Shown here piece by piece: positions 9,358 to 19,054 of a stretch of 64,000 nt of DNA. This DNA is from Laspinema palackyanum D2c (GTDB lineage Bacteria; Cyanobacteriota; Cyanobacteriia; Cyanobacteriales; Laspinemataceae). The notes beneath the pieces were generated by a model, which worked only from the letters and a program-made list of their open reading frames with translations, had not been told where the DNA came from and did not search any database. The position numbers were made by a program, and so were the translations under genes. The DNA lies in assembly GCF_025370875.1 (NCBI RefSeq), contig NZ_JAMXFD010000002.1, forward strand, positions 527,009 to 591,008. The letters are read 5' to 3'. Positions within the stretch are counted from its first letter, which is position 1, and every line of letters begins with the position of its first letter.

Positions 9358-10062
9358 TTAATACGCCCCATTATTTTTAGGGAACAGCACCACTTTAAGG
9401 GTTTTTAAGACAATCCACAGGTCCATCCACAAGTTTTTAAAATTGACATAATAAACGTCAATTTGGATGCGCTTGGGATAGGGAATGTCATTTCGACCGG
9501 AGACCTGCCATAATCCGGTAATTCCGGGCTTAATGGTAAGGACTTTATCGATATATCGACCATATTTGGGCAATTCTTCAACCACTAAAGGTCGAGGGCC
9601 GACAACGCTCATTTCACCTTTCAAAACGTTCCAAAATTGGGGAAATTCATCCAGGCTAGTGATTCTTAGAAAATGGCCGATCCAAGTAATTCTCGGGTCT
9701 TGCTTGAGTTTGAAATTATCCTCAAATTCTTGACGCAGATGAGGGGAAGTTTCCATGATATCCAGCAAAACTTCGTCGGCATTGAGCACCATTGTCCTGA
9801 ATTTAATGCATCCGAATTTTTGGCGGTTCTTGCCAACGCGCTCCTGCACATAAAAAATTGGGCCGGGGGAGCTAATGTAAATCAGCAGACCCAAAATCGC
9901 GTAAACCGGGGAAAACACGATTAGAACGCACAGGGAAAACACAACGTCGAACAGCCGCTTGGAAAATTCTCCGTTGATCCCACTCAGGACGAAAGGCCAA
10001 AAAGTCCGTCTGGCAACCGCCCGAATCACTTTGCCGGAGATGAGTTGGCTATCGGCAGTCAT
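9358..10062 (-). CDS. Exopolysaccharide initiating sugar transferase (bacterial sugar transferase family)
   Basis: A 234-residue membrane-bound polyprenyl-phosphate hexose-1-phosphate transferase, the enzyme that starts assembly of a repeat unit on undecaprenyl phosphate. A hydrophobic hairpin follows KRLFDVVFS (about residues 35-68), then FYVQERVGKNRQKFGCIKFR, the SLDEFPQFWNVLKGEMS stretch, VGPRP and KPGITGLWQVSGRN, all standard for the family. It consists of the catalytic region only, without the four-helix N-terminal half seen in WbaP. It lies in a block with gmd, fcl and a GT4 transferase, pointing to extracellular or surface polysaccharide synthesis. Donor sugar cannot be read from sequence. 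Confidence 0.9.
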   Translation of the reverse strand: MTADSQLISGKVIRAVARRTFWPFVLSGINGEFSKRLFDVVFSLCVLIVFSPVYAILGLLIYISSPGPIFYVQERVGKNRQKFGCIKFRTMVLNADEVLLDIMETSPHLRQEFEDNFKLKQDPRITWIGHFLRITSLDEFPQFWNVLKGEMSVVGPRPLVVEELPKYGRYIDKVLTIKPGITGLWQVSGRNDIPYPKRIQIDVYYVNFKNLWMDLWIVLKTLKVVLFPKNNGAY

Positions 10063-10398
10063 CTTACTCCTTTAATTCACACCACACACAGTCCTGATTG
10101 TAAAGCCTTCAGACGTTTTGCACCGCGTCTGGAGAGTTCAGGTCACAGACACCCAGACAAAACCGACTCTTTCAAAGTGCCTGTCTTTCTGAGTCTGAGC
10201 GATTCATGCCGATTTACTTCCCGTCAGCCGAGTTGATTACACCCTCATCGCCTCAATCCTTGCAACTAGCCGATGATTGTTACAGGGGATGGAAAGAAAG
10301 CAAAAGCAGATTTTTTGGCTGATTTGGTGGTGCGATCGCCCAACTTAAAGGGTCCCAGCAAGTCTTGTTTACCCATATATCATAAAATCGACTTTTTA
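10063..10398. other. Spacer between GT4 and sugar transferase genes
   Basis: These 336 bases show no supported gene. Both flanking genes are on the minus strand, so this region holds the downstream end of the GT4 gene and the promoter of the sugar transferase gene; no clear promoter hexamers or terminator were found. Confidence 0.5.
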
Positions 10399-11541
10399 TC
10401 AAGCTTTTGTCAGAAATTTCTGATAACACTCATCGATAAAATGGCGGTAACGCGCCTGAAACACCTGGGGAGTGAACAGGGCCGCTTGCTCGGGCCCCGC
10501 CTGGGGATTAAACTGCGATCGCAACCCTTCAAAGCTCTCCACCACCTCCATTAATGACCCTTCGGTTTGCTGACTAAAAAATAATCCAGTCCCCTTAGAA
10601 GGATGGTTGCGGATATCCAAAACCGTCTCTAACGCCCCACCCGCCCCATAAGCAATCACCGGAGTCCCACAAGCTTGAGCCTCCACTAAGGCAATGCCAA
10701 AATCTTCACAGGCAGCATACACAAACGCCTTCGCTCGTGCCATATAGTCCTCCACCACCGCATCCGGTTGTTCCCCCAGGACCTCCACATTGGGTCCGGC
10801 GATCGCCCGAATTTCTGCCAACTCCGGACCCGTTCCAATCACCACCAACCGTTTTCCCAACTGATTAAACCCCCGCACAATCGTCCCCACCTTCTTATAA
10901 GGCACCAACCGCGCCACAGTTAAATAAAAATCCTCCTTCTGCGGTTCAAACCGAAACCGATCCACATTCACCGGGGGATAAATCACCTCCGCTTCCCGCC
11001 GATAACAGCGCCAAATCCGCCGCGCCGTATGCTGGGAATTGGCAATAAAATAATCCACCCGATTCGCCGCAATCACATCCCACTGTCGCAATCGATGGAG
11101 CAAATACCGCGTCAAAATACCCGGCAATCCTCGTCCCGCAGCACTGTTTTGGAGATAATCAAAGGTTAAATCCCAGGCATACCTCATCGGCGTATGGCAG
11201 TAACAGACGTGCATCTGATGCGGTGCCGCCAGCACCCCCTTCGCCACCGCATGAGATGAGGATAAAATCACCGGATACTCGCGCAAATCTAACTGTTCAA
11301 TCGCCAGAGGTAACAACGGCAAATACTTTTGCACACCCTTTTTCGCCATCGGAAACTGTTGCAAAAAGGTTGAACCAATCTGCCGTTTAAATAAATAACT
11401 CTCGGAATTTGTAGATTCAAAATCAATCAACGCATACAGATCCGCATCCACTGCATTGAGAATTTCTTTAACTACCAGTTCTGAACCCCCGGTTGCATAA
11501 GGCGTCAGCCATTCATGCACCAGAGCATAATTTTTTACCAT
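10399..11541 (-). CDS. Glycosyltransferase, GT4 family
   Basis: A retaining, GT-B fold glycosyltransferase of 380 residues. The N-terminal acceptor domain begins ALVHEWLTPYATGGSE; the C-terminal nucleotide-sugar domain has the E-x7-E motif in EDFGIALVEAQACGTPVIAY followed by GAGGALETV. It probably adds a sugar during exopolysaccharide assembly with the neighbouring sugar transferase. An upstream ATG at 11574 is in frame, but it lies inside a dispersed repeat (11573-11621) and would add eleven unusual residues; the ATG at 11541 gives the N-terminus typical of relatives, though its ribosome binding site is weak (GGCGG). Confidence 0.87.
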   Translation of the reverse strand: MVKNYALVHEWLTPYATGGSELVVKEILNAVDADLYALIDFESTNSESYLFKRQIGSTFLQQFPMAKKGVQKYLPLLPLAIEQLDLREYPVILSSSHAVAKGVLAAPHQMHVCYCHTPMRYAWDLTFDYLQNSAAGRGLPGILTRYLLHRLRQWDVIAANRVDYFIANSQHTARRIWRCYRREAEVIYPPVNVDRFRFEPQKEDFYLTVARLVPYKKVGTIVRGFNQLGKRLVVIGTGPELAEIRAIAGPNVEVLGEQPDAVVEDYMARAKAFVYAACEDFGIALVEAQACGTPVIAYGAGGALETVLDIRNHPSKGTGLFFSQQTEGSLMEVVESFEGLRSQFNPQAGPEQAALFTPQVFQARYRHFIDECYQKFLTKA

Positions 11542-11572
11542 CAAATCCGCCGGATCTACAAAATCTCTTCTC

Positions 11573-11621
11573 ATTCCCAGGCTCTGCCTGGGAATGCCAA
11601 ATCAGAGGCTCTGCCTCCTAC
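11573..11621. repeat. Dispersed double-hairpin repeat (CCCAGGCTCTGCCTGGG), copy 1
   Basis: Two adjacent small dyads: TTCCCAGGC-TCT-GCCTGGGAA, then GAGGC-TCT-GCCTC. A nearly identical copy is at 25632-25679, differing at few positions. It fills the gap between the TRAP and GT4 genes. Confidence 0.8.
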
Positions 11622-11625
11622 CTCC

Positions 11626-12732
11626 TTAAGGTTTGGGAATCACAAAATTGCTATAACTCAACTCCGTAATTGCCGTCCATTGATACATTTCCTCGCGAAA
11701 TGTATTCCATTGTTCATAAATCCCGCGAAAGGTTGCATCTTGTCGCGCACTGTCTGCATACAAGTCAAAGGTGACTTTCTTCGCCGCGTCGATAATTTCT
11801 TGACTGTAGGGAAGTAACTGAGTCCCCCCAGCTTTTAAGGTCGCTAGAGCTTCGCGATTGAGCACTTCATACTGGGCTAACATATTCAAATTGGCCTCAT
11901 ACGCTGCCGTTTTGAAGATTTCTTGATAATCCTTGGGCAGTTGGTTCCACTGGGCCTGATTTACCAACACATCCAAGGTCGGTCCTGGTTCCCACCAGCC
12001 AGGATAATAGTAAAATTGTGCCGCTTTATTTAATCCCAACTTGAGGTCATCATAAGGACCAACCCATTCTGCTGCATCGATCGCCCCCCGTTCCAAGGCT
12101 AGAAAAATCTCCCCTCCAGGCAACACCTGGACATTGACCCCCAATTTTTCCATCACCTGTCCCCCCAGTCCCGGAATCCGCATTTTCAACCCATTCAGGT
12201 CCCGGACGCTGTTGATTTGACGCTTGAACCAGCCCCCCATCTGCACCCCGGTATTGCCTGCGGGAAAATTAATAATATTGAAATCGCTATACAGTCGCTG
12301 CATGGCCTCTAATCCCCCGCCATGATACAGCCACGCATTCTGCTGTTGAGCATTTAATCCGAAGGGAACGGAGGTGGCAAAGGCTAAAGCTGGATTTTTG
12401 CCAATGTAATAATAGCTGGCAGTATGTCCGCATTGGACGGTTCCACCTTGCACGGCATCAAGGACCTGTAATCCCGGGACCAGTTCTCCCGCAGGATAGG
12501 GGCGAATCTCGAAGCGGTTATCGGTCATCTCAGCGACCCGTCGGGCGATGGTTTGCGCGCCCCCATAGATGGTATCCAGGGAAGCGGGCCAACTGGTGGC
12601 CATATTCCAGCGAATTCTGGGCAAGCTATCCCGAGAGGCGTCAGGACCTCTGGCGGCAGGACTACAAGCAGTGGCGGCAGCCGCACTCAGGGCACCGATG
12701 GCCCCATGACCGATGAGTTTTCTACGTTTCAT
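11626..12732 (-). CDS. TRAP transporter solute-binding protein (DctP/TakP family)
   Basis: A 368-residue periplasmic binding protein for a TRAP transporter. The N-terminus [19 protein letters not shown] carries a twin-arginine-like signal ending in a Cys at about residue 23, so it may be a lipoprotein exported in folded form. Family features include [18 protein letters not shown] near residue 42, the conserved Arg in [11 protein letters not shown] that binds the carboxylate of the ligand, and [13 protein letters not shown]. This arrangement matches the TakP-like subgroup that binds 2-oxo or other organic acids. No DctQ/DctM membrane genes are nearby, so the membrane partner must be elsewhere. 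Confidence 0.87.
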   Translation of the reverse strand: MKRRKLIGHGAIGALSAAAATACSPAARGPDASRDSLPRIRWNMATSWPASLDTIYGGAQTIARRVAEMTDNRFEIRPYPAGELVPGLQVLDAVQGGTVQCGHTASYYYIGKNPALAFATSVPFGLNAQQQNAWLYHGGGLEAMQRLYSDFNIINFPAGNTGVQMGGWFKRQINSVRDLNGLKMRIPGLGGQVMEKLGVNVQVLPGGEIFLALERGAIDAAEWVGPYDDLKLGLNKAAQFYYYPGWWEPGPTLDVLVNQAQWNQLPKDYQEIFKTAAYEANLNMLAQYEVLNREALATLKAGGTQLLPYSQEIIDAAKKVTFDLYADSARQDATFRGIYEQWNTFREEMYQWTAITELSYSNFVIPKP

Positions 12733-12858
12733 AGTGTCTTTTTACCTTGCAGGAGGGTTGAGGGTTTTGCGGTGGCAAACACCGGATGATCTGCGTCCGA
12801 AGGTTTGTCCGGGATACTGATTTTATCACCCATTTAAACTCTAAACTCTAAACTCCCC

Positions 12859-13722
12859 ATGCTCTGGTTTTTTTTAGCAATTTCGACGGCCTTTTTTACG
12901 TCGCTCAAAGATGTTTTAGGTAAAAGAACCCTAAAAAATATCAATGCAACGATTGTGGCTTGGTCTTGGTCATTTTTTACGGCGTTGGTGTTACTGCCGG
13001 TGCAAGTTTTGGCGGGAATTCCTGATTTGGGCAGTCAATTTTGGGTCGCCCTGGCGGTGGGCAGTGTGCTGAATGCGATCGCCTTTTTGTTCTATATCCA
13101 GGCAATTAGTACCTCGGATTTATCCCTCTGTTTGCCCCTGATTGCCTTTTCGCCCCTGTTTATGGCAATTACTTCTCCGATTATTGTGGGGGAATGGCTC
13201 AGTTGGGCGGATGGGTTAGGAATTGGGTTGATTGTCGCTGGGTCTTATTTATTAAATCTCCAGGACCGCAGGCGGGGATATTTTGCGCCGTTTCGGGCTC
13301 TGGTGAGAGAACCAGGGCCGAAGTTAATGTTGGGGGTGGCGTTTCTGTGGAGTATTACGGCGAATGTGGATAAGGTGGGGGTCCAAAATTCTTCGCCGCT
13401 ATTTTGGAGTTTTGCGGTGTTTTCGGCGATCGCCTTGTTGCAATTGCCCTTAATATTCTGCCAGTCTAAGAATCCGGGAGGTCAGATTGTCAAACATTGG
13501 CTGGGGTTGAGTCTGATGGGATTCTGTACGGCGATCGCTGTTTTGTTTCAAATGCAGGCATTGAAATTAACTCTGGTGGTTCAGGTGATTGCCATTAAAC
13601 GCACCAGTGTTCTCTTCGGGGTGTTGTGGGGTAAGTTCCTGTTTCACGAGTCCGGGATTCGCGATCGCTTCTGGGGCGCAACAACGATGCTGTTGGGGGT
13701 TGTCTTGATGTCGGTGTTTTAA
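12859..13722 (+). CDS. EamA/DMT-family transporter
   Basis: A 287-residue inner-membrane protein with about ten hydrophobic segments in two homologous halves, as in the drug/metabolite transporter superfamily. The first half opens with WFFLAISTAFFTSLKDVLGK and the second ends with FLFHESGIRDRFWGATTMLL, close to EamA repeats. Substrate is unknown. It is transcribed divergently from the TRAP binding protein gene (126 bases between starts), and stands alone on the plus strand. Confidence 0.82.
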   Translation: MLWFFLAISTAFFTSLKDVLGKRTLKNINATIVAWSWSFFTALVLLPVQVLAGIPDLGSQFWVALAVGSVLNAIAFLFYIQAISTSDLSLCLPLIAFSPLFMAITSPIIVGEWLSWADGLGIGLIVAGSYLLNLQDRRRGYFAPFRALVREPGPKLMLGVAFLWSITANVDKVGVQNSSPLFWSFAVFSAIALLQLPLIFCQSKNPGGQIVKHWLGLSLMGFCTAIAVLFQMQALKLTLVVQVIAIKRTSVLFGVLWGKFLFHESGIRDRFWGATTMLLGVVLMSVF

Positions 13723-13966
13723 CCCCTTTGATCTGCGTCCCTGGGCAATCTCAGAGGGGATCGGGTTTTTCAGTCCCTTCTCAACTGGGGGACATTCCCC
13801 GGTAAAATAAGAACAATAAGAAGATAGACCCGTAGTGCTATTCTGAGATGCCAAGGGGAGGGTGCTGCACTCAATCTGTGGTCTCTCGTTCGCGATCGGT
13901 TCCGCGAGACTTCCAAGGAATCCGAATAAAATGGGAAAGTAGAGATGGCTGGAGCAACTTTAATCT

Positions 13967-14365
13967 ATGTCTAAACTTAGACTCATGGTAGTGGATGATG
14001 AGCGAGACAACCTGGATCTACTGTACAGGACGTTTCGCCGCGACTTTCAGGTACACAGAGCAGAAAGCCCTCTCGATGCGATCGCCCTGCTGGATACAGA
14101 AGGGGAAATGGCGGTGATTATTACGGATCAGAGTATGCCGGAAATGACGGGTTTGGAATTGTTGAGCAAGGCAAGAGTCCGTTTCCCCCATACCATCGGC
14201 ATTCTGTTAACCGGGTACAGTGAGGATGCCCTAGAAGCCTCGGAAGATATGATGAATAAAGCGAATGTTTTTAAATGCATCAGTAAGCCCTTTGATACTC
14301 AGGACCTCAAGGCACTGGTTCAAACGGCGGCTGAAATCTACCAAACTAACAAGCAAAGCGCGTAA
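13967..14365 (+). CDS. Stand-alone receiver-domain response regulator
   Basis: A 132-residue CheY-like receiver with no output domain. The acidic pair D10-D11 in VVDDERDN, phosphoacceptor Asp54 in IITDQSMPEMTG, Thr82 in LLTGYSED and Lys107 in CISKPFD are all in place, so phosphotransfer and the conformational switch should work. The sequence resembles the receivers found in RpfG/HD-GYP-type regulators. No histidine kinase is adjacent, so its partner is unknown. Confidence 0.88.
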   Translation: MSKLRLMVVDDERDNLDLLYRTFRRDFQVHRAESPLDAIALLDTEGEMAVIITDQSMPEMTGLELLSKARVRFPHTIGILLTGYSEDALEASEDMMNKANVFKCISKPFDTQDLKALVQTAAEIYQTNKQSA

Positions 14366-14860
14366 TTTTAAGAAAGCAACTCTTTTCCCCCATTCAGCGT
14401 GAATGGGGATTCCCCGATGAGTGGGTTGTCCCTAAAACACCGATGAGCCAGATCTATAGGGATGGGTCGGATCACTCCCCAGGAGAAGCTGAGGCGATCG
14501 CCTTTCCCCCCCATCCCAGATAATTACCCTTTCCCTCAGACTAGGACTGACGGGGCAAACGGGCGGGTTGTTGCTACTTTTGTCCCGTTTCTCTACAAGG
14601 CGATCGCCGCGCTTCCTGCAATTCCCGGCTCAGTCTCCTCCAAACCCTCTCCCCTGGAAATTCAACCCCTTGAGACATCGGCTCTCCAAACCCTCTCAAG
14701 CGCTTTTATAAAACTTAAACCCTAAACCCTAAACTCTCCCTCTAAAACTCCAAATCCCTCCAACACAAATCTCGGCAATCCCTGACAAAAAAGCTATGAA
14801 ATCCGGAGAACTTGGTTAATAATGAACAGTTGATCGGTATTGCAGTAGAGGCAAAAAGTA
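14366..14860. other. Spacer upstream of argG
   Basis: No gene is supported in these 495 bases. An 87-codon plus-strand frame at 14462-14725 has Pro/Leu-biased content with no ribosome binding site and is not called. Near 14714-14735 there are short telomere-like CCCTAAA units (three imperfect copies), also seen in part at 12838-12856. The argG promoter should lie close to 14860 but was not resolved. Confidence 0.5.
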
Positions 14861-16066
14861 ATGGGTCGCGCTACCAAAGTCGTCCTGGCATATTCTGGAG
14901 GAGTTGATACCTCCGTTTGCATTCCCTACTTAAAAGAAGAGTGGGGCGTTGAAGACGTGATTACCCTAGCGGCAGATTTGGGACAAGGTGAAGAACTTGG
15001 CCCCATTAAGGAAAAGGCTCTAACCTCCGGTGCCAGTATCTCCCTGGTGGAAGACGTGACGGAAATCTTTGTCAAAGATTATGCTTTTCCCGCCATTCAA
15101 GCCAATGCTTTGTATGAAAACCGTTATCCCCTGGGAACAGCCCTAGCTAGACCCCTAATCGCCAAAATCCTGGTGGAGGCGGCGGAAAAATATGGGGCCG
15201 ATGCGGTGGCCCACGGCTGTACTGGCAAGGGCAATGACCAAGTGCGGTTCGATGTGTCGATCGCCGCTCTTAATCCCAATATCAAGGTCCTCGCACCGGC
15301 CCGGGAATGGGGTATGAGTCGGGAAGAAACCATTGCTTATGGTGAAAAGTTTGGCATCCCCACTCCCGTTAAAAAGTCCTCTCCCTACAGTATTGACCGC
15401 AATCTGTTGGGACGGAGTGTGGAAGCGGGACCCCTGGAAGACCCCTGGACTGAACCGGAAGAAGAAATCTATGTGATGACGAAGGCGATCGCCGATACTC
15501 CGAATGAACCGGAATATGTGGAAATCACTTTTGAGCAAGGTCTCCCCACCCATGTCAATGGCAAGGCCCTCTCTCCCGTCGCCCTGATTACAGAGTTGAA
15601 TGAGGTGGTGGGTCGTCATGGGGTCGGACGCATCGATATGATCGAAAATCGTCTGGTGGGGATTAAATCTCGGGAAATCTACGAGTCCCCGGCCCTCCTC
15701 GTCCTGATTCAAGCTCACCGAGATATCGAAAGTCTCACCCTCACCAAAGATGTCACCCAATACAAGCGCGGCATCGAAGAAACCTACAGCCAAATGGTTT
15801 ACAACGGTCAGTGGTACAGTCCCCTGAAGATGGCCCTTGATGCGTTCATTCAAAAGACCCAAGAGCGAGTCTCGGGCACGGTCCGCATTAAACTGTTCAA
15901 GGGAACGGCGAATATTGTCGGGCGCAAGTCGAATGAGTCTCTCTATGCGCCGGATCTGGCGACTTATGGGGCGGATGATACCTTCGACCATAAAGCAGCA
16001 GAAGGGTTTATCTATGTCTGGGGTCTGCCCACTCGGATTTGGTCTGAGAAGGTTAGAGGCAACTAA
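14861..16066 (+). CDS. argG: Argininosuccinate synthase
   Basis: Cytosolic enzyme of arginine biosynthesis joining citrulline and aspartate with ATP to give argininosuccinate. The 401-residue length is standard. The N-type ATP pyrophosphatase loop is [11 protein letters not shown] at residues 10-20; [13 protein letters not shown] (about 119-131) and [13 protein letters not shown] (about 174-186) are the conserved citrulline/aspartate-binding stretches. It is monocistronic here, with about 0.5 kb of spacer on each side. Confidence 0.96.
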   Translation: MGRATKVVLAYSGGVDTSVCIPYLKEEWGVEDVITLAADLGQGEELGPIKEKALTSGASISLVEDVTEIFVKDYAFPAIQANALYENRYPLGTALARPLIAKILVEAAEKYGADAVAHGCTGKGNDQVRFDVSIAALNPNIKVLAPAREWGMSREETIAYGEKFGIPTPVKKSSPYSIDRNLLGRSVEAGPLEDPWTEPEEEIYVMTKAIADTPNEPEYVEITFEQGLPTHVNGKALSPVALITELNEVVGRHGVGRIDMIENRLVGIKSREIYESPALLVLIQAHRDIESLTLTKDVTQYKRGIEETYSQMVYNGQWYSPLKMALDAFIQKTQERVSGTVRIKLFKGTANIVGRKSNESLYAPDLATYGADDTFDHKAAEGFIYVWGLPTRIWSEKVRGN

Positions 16067-16651
16067 TCTCACCCTTTAATCAATGGTAAGAAGGCAAAAG
16101 AATCGCGTTATCTTTTGCCTTTTGCCATCGGTTTTATCTATTTATTCTGTAATTGAATATTTGGTTATTCAATATATAGTGCGTTTACAGGGATTGGACA
16201 ATTCCTTTAAGACTTACCCATTACCCCTAAATAATGTAGAGGCGATTCGCTTGCTCGCCTCTACATCAAGTCTATTGTTAGACTGCTACAGGACCGGCTA
16301 TATAGGAGGGGATTCCCGCTATAAGCGCTCTCATGCCGATCGCCATCCCTACAGGTGATTCTGGTCAATGTGCGATGTTGTTAAGTTATCAAAACACAGG
16401 TTAATTATATTAAATTTTAAAAGAGTGTACTAGGCTACCTACTCTGACTGAGTAGAACGCTTACAATCGGACTGATATGAGCCAGTATCGGTCACTTTCC
16501 CGTTCGGGGTGATTGAATTCACAACTCAGCGGTGATGGGTGACAACCCTCAGGGGACAAATTGGATGGATGCTGGAACAAATAGCGTGCTGCTTTCTTCA
16601 GTGCGTGTTTATTATCAAGTCCTGATTAAGATATTTTTTGAGGTAAACATA
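16067..16651. other. Spacer between argG and the STAS gene
   Basis: No gene is supported in these 585 bases. A palindromic repeat sits at 16234-16266 (separate entry). A 91-codon frame at 16083-16358 crosses this repeat and looks non-coding. AT-rich sequence at 16395-16425 and a following TGAGTAGAACG region may hold the STAS promoter. Confidence 0.5.
16234..16266. repeat. Dispersed palindromic repeat, TGTAGAGGC type, copy 2
   Basis: ATGTAGAGGCGA at 16234-16245 pairs perfectly with TCGCCTCTACAT at 16255-16266 around a 9-base loop. Same family as 5591-5626. Confidence 0.78.
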
Positions 16652-17023
16652 ATGACGTCCTCTCAAGCCATCCGTCAGCCGATCGTCTTTCAGCCCCAAG
16701 CCTGTTTAGATGAGGCAACCCTGGCGACTATCGAACAAGCTGTCGCTCAGTGCGATCGCCCGACGTTCTTCGCGATCGACATGAGTCAGGTGGAGATGAT
16801 TGACAGTCCTGGATTATTTACCCTGGTTTCGGCCCTGAGAACCGCTAGAGAACATGGGTCCCGCCTCGCCATCTACCATCTCAAAAGTCCGGTTCGGGTG
16901 ATTTTTGAAATTACTCAGCTCGATCGCATTTTTGAAATTTTTGACAGCCAGGAAGCAGTGATGGCGGCGATCGCCCCAGAGTTGTCCTCCGCTAGTCCCA
17001 ATTCTGACCTCGCTGCCGCTTAA
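16652..17023 (+). CDS. STAS-domain protein (anti-sigma factor antagonist-like)
   Basis: A 123-residue STAS domain of the SpoIIAA/RsbV type: FAIDMSQVEMIDSPGLFTLV at about residues 40-59, followed by SRLAIYHLKSPVRVIFEITQ. These proteins bind anti-sigma kinases or act as partner-switch relays. In classical antagonists the regulatory phosphoserine lies in a DSSG-like motif; here the motif is D51-S52-P53-G54, so the second Ser is replaced by Pro and regulation may use S52 or differ. The frame extends upstream to 16532, but the ATG at 16652 has GAGGT 8 bases before it and gives the family length. No partner anti-sigma gene is adjacent; sigF is 2 kb away. Confidence 0.85.
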   Translation: MTSSQAIRQPIVFQPQACLDEATLATIEQAVAQCDRPTFFAIDMSQVEMIDSPGLFTLVSALRTAREHGSRLAIYHLKSPVRVIFEITQLDRIFEIFDSQEAVMAAIAPELSSASPNSDLAAA

Positions 17024-17089
17024 CTCGTTCTGCTGCTAACCATCTGGGTGTTATCTAAATCAATCATTCCAATACTCACCTAAGTTGCC

Positions 17090-17797
17090 TCACTTCCGAA
17101 CCGGAACGATAGTGAGGTCATAAATCGGCTGTCCGGTCAAACAGTACCAATGACAGGTGAACAAATCCGGGTCTTGAACGCCCAAACTGGCTAGGGCGGG
17201 AATGCCTGGAAAAGGCCAGAGGCGATCAAACCATAGACCCTGCTCATCCCATCCAAACTGAATTAAATAGGTTGCCGGGGGCGCTTCTAGCCACTGGAGC
17301 AGCCGTCGTCCCAAGGCATAAATCGGTTGTCGCCAAAGGTCGGGCAAATGCACTGGCTGGATGTACTGGACTATCTCTTCACAGCCCGGTTGTTGCTCGT
17401 CCGCCAGTCCGATCGCCTCCCCATAAATCGGACCTTTGTCCGTCAGTACGACCGGCAGCCACAGGTTACCTGTTCCCGTTGCCACCTGCCACTGTTCGGC
17501 TACCACGGTTCGCAATCCTTCTACATCCTGACAAGCCCGATAGAGGGGGGGTTGAAGTGATCCGATTACCGAGTTAGGGATATTCAGACTCAAGGGACAA
17601 AACAGTACCTCACTATCTGGCAGAGAAAGGGCTTTTAAGTGAGAAAAGGGGGTGACTTTTACCTCACAACCTGGATGGGTTTGAGCGATCGCCCTTTGGA
17701 GGGCTTCTACCATCCGGGCGATCGCCTGGGAGTCAGCACTGGGGAACCCCATTGCTGACGCCTCATCCTCAACAATAATCCAGACCTGACTAGGCAT
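17090..17797 (-). CDS. Hypothetical protein downstream of a coiled-coil gene
   Basis: A 235-residue soluble protein rich in Trp, Pro and Leu; I do not recognise the family. It starts MPSQVWIIVEDEASAMGFPS and contains a probable alpha/beta segment to about residue 80. The frame is open to 17920, but that would overlap the upstream gene by 131 bases; the ATG at 17797 leaves an 8-base overlap with the upstream stop, typical of translational coupling. So it is probably co-expressed with the coiled-coil protein and may act with it. Confidence 0.65.
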   Translation of the reverse strand: MPSQVWIIVEDEASAMGFPSADSQAIARMVEALQRAIAQTHPGCEVKVTPFSHLKALSLPDSEVLFCPLSLNIPNSVIGSLQPPLYRACQDVEGLRTVVAEQWQVATGTGNLWLPVVLTDKGPIYGEAIGLADEQQPGCEEIVQYIQPVHLPDLWRQPIYALGRRLLQWLEAPPATYLIQFGWDEQGLWFDRLWPFPGIPALASLGVQDPDLFTCHWYCLTGQPIYDLTIVPVRK

Positions 17798-18350
17798 TAC
17801 CCAAGGACGGTAGACTGATATCGCCACCATCGCCACCGGAAATGCTCGGTAACTCCAGATGTCCATTCTTGCGCTTGCTTCTAACCGCCAAGCGATAGCT
17901 GACACTTTGGAGTTCGGCATGGAGTTGACGGTTTTCCCGTTGTAGGCGTTCCACCTTGTCTTTGACCTCTTCCATGCGATCGGCGAACTTCTGCCGATAA
18001 ATTTCTGGGAGTTCCTGGACCACCTGTTCCAGCATCCGGGCGCGATCGGTCAATTCCTGAACCGATTGGCGCAGATGATAAATTTCCCCATCTTTTTGAG
18101 TCATCTGCTCTTGGTAAAAGGTCACCTGTTCCTCAACCCCTTGCAGTTGTTCGCGCAAGGACCGCATTTGAGCCAGGTATTCCTCGGGGACATCTTGAGA
18201 TGTCGGTAGCAAGGAGTTATTGCCCTTGACTAACCGAAAGAGTTCTTGGGAGAGTTGTTCAACAAGCTGGTCCCGCATCTGCAACTCTTCGCGCAGTTGA
18301 GACACTTCCGCCTGGAGGGAATGTAGGTTGGGGGCTTCTGATTGGCTCAC
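17790..18350 (-). CDS. Coiled-coil protein
   Basis: A 186-residue hydrophilic protein with almost continuous heptad-like pattern from about residue 8 to 155 (LHSLQAEVSQLREELQMRDQ and following), then a short basic stretch VRSKRKNGH and a Gly/Ser-rich tail. A structural or scaffold role is likely; no enzyme motif is visible. It is the first gene of a two-gene unit, its stop overlapping the next start by 8 bases. Confidence 0.7.
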   Translation of the reverse strand: MSQSEAPNLHSLQAEVSQLREELQMRDQLVEQLSQELFRLVKGNNSLLPTSQDVPEEYLAQMRSLREQLQGVEEQVTFYQEQMTQKDGEIYHLRQSVQELTDRARMLEQVVQELPEIYRQKFADRMEEVKDKVERLQRENRQLHAELQSVSYRLAVRSKRKNGHLELPSISGGDGGDISLPSLGNA

Positions 18351-19054
18351 GATCGTTCGCAGCTCCTTAATGAACTAAATATCGGTTTATGTAATTTTTA
18401 GCGGAAGCGGGGGCGATCGTCATCCTCCCCCAATCGGTGTTCTGTGTTAATTTACCATTTCGGTTCGAGATTGGCACTAATTTTAAACATTCTGTTAAGA
18501 AACTTCAGCATTTCATCAAAACTTGGGTGGCCCCAGGCTCCTAAAAAGCCGGAGGCCCTAGCCGCCCATCCCGAGTCCGAGGGAAGGAGCCTCAAGCACT
18601 CCCTCCATAAATCTTTACAGAATTTTTCCCCGAGCTTGACCGATTGATTAGGGATAGTTATGATTGTAGCTATTGCTCTGAAGCAAAAAAAAGTTAAAAT
18701 AGCTTGTAGCCGGAAACAAAAACAGCAGCAGTCCAGTTGTCGAACACGGGTCCTCACGGACTCCCTGAGTAAAATTGCCCGATCGCCGGGTCTAAATGGA
18801 TGTAGAAAATGCTGAATGTTGGATAACTACCTCTAAGGGGAATTATCAATCCATCCTCAGTTCTTCCTCCTACGGAAAACCCCCTGATTCCTTCCCGACC
18901 AACCCTACGGATTTTCCGAGGTGGCGGTATAACTAAGGGGGAGGCAAGACCAGGCAAGGTCATCCATTCGGTAAAAACTCTGTGTTAGAGATCACTGCGG
19001 CTACCACCAACCTGTAAGATACTAGGCTAGGGAGCAACCTACCGGGGTGTCAAA
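18351..19054. other. Long spacer upstream of sigF
   Basis: No convincing gene in 704 bases between divergently oriented neighbours. Short frames at 18444-18647 and 18754-18963 lack start signals. The part at 18527-18606 is a GC-rich imperfect dyad (AGGCTCCTAAAAAGCCGGAG and GGAAGGAGCCTC) resembling degenerate dispersed repeats. TAAGAT at 19013-19018 is a possible -10 element for sigF, about 37 bases before its start codon. Confidence 0.45.

Noticed and set aside
11541..11574. ATG at 11574 as GT4 start
   Set aside because: It sits in a dispersed repeat and adds residues absent from the usual family N-terminus.
14462..14725. 87-codon frame before argG
   Set aside because: No ribosome binding site, Pro/Leu-biased composition, repeat-like 3' end with CCCTAAA units.
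14714..14735. Telomere-like CCCTAAA repeats as biologically special
   Set aside because: Only about three imperfect units; a similar short run occurs at 12838; simple-sequence drift is sufficient explanation.
16083..16358. 91-codon frame after argG
   Set aside because: It crosses a dispersed palindromic repeat and has no start signals or plausible protein composition.
18444..18963. Short frames upstream of sigF
   Set aside because: None has a ribosome binding site or credible composition; parts overlap a degenerate GC-rich dyad.
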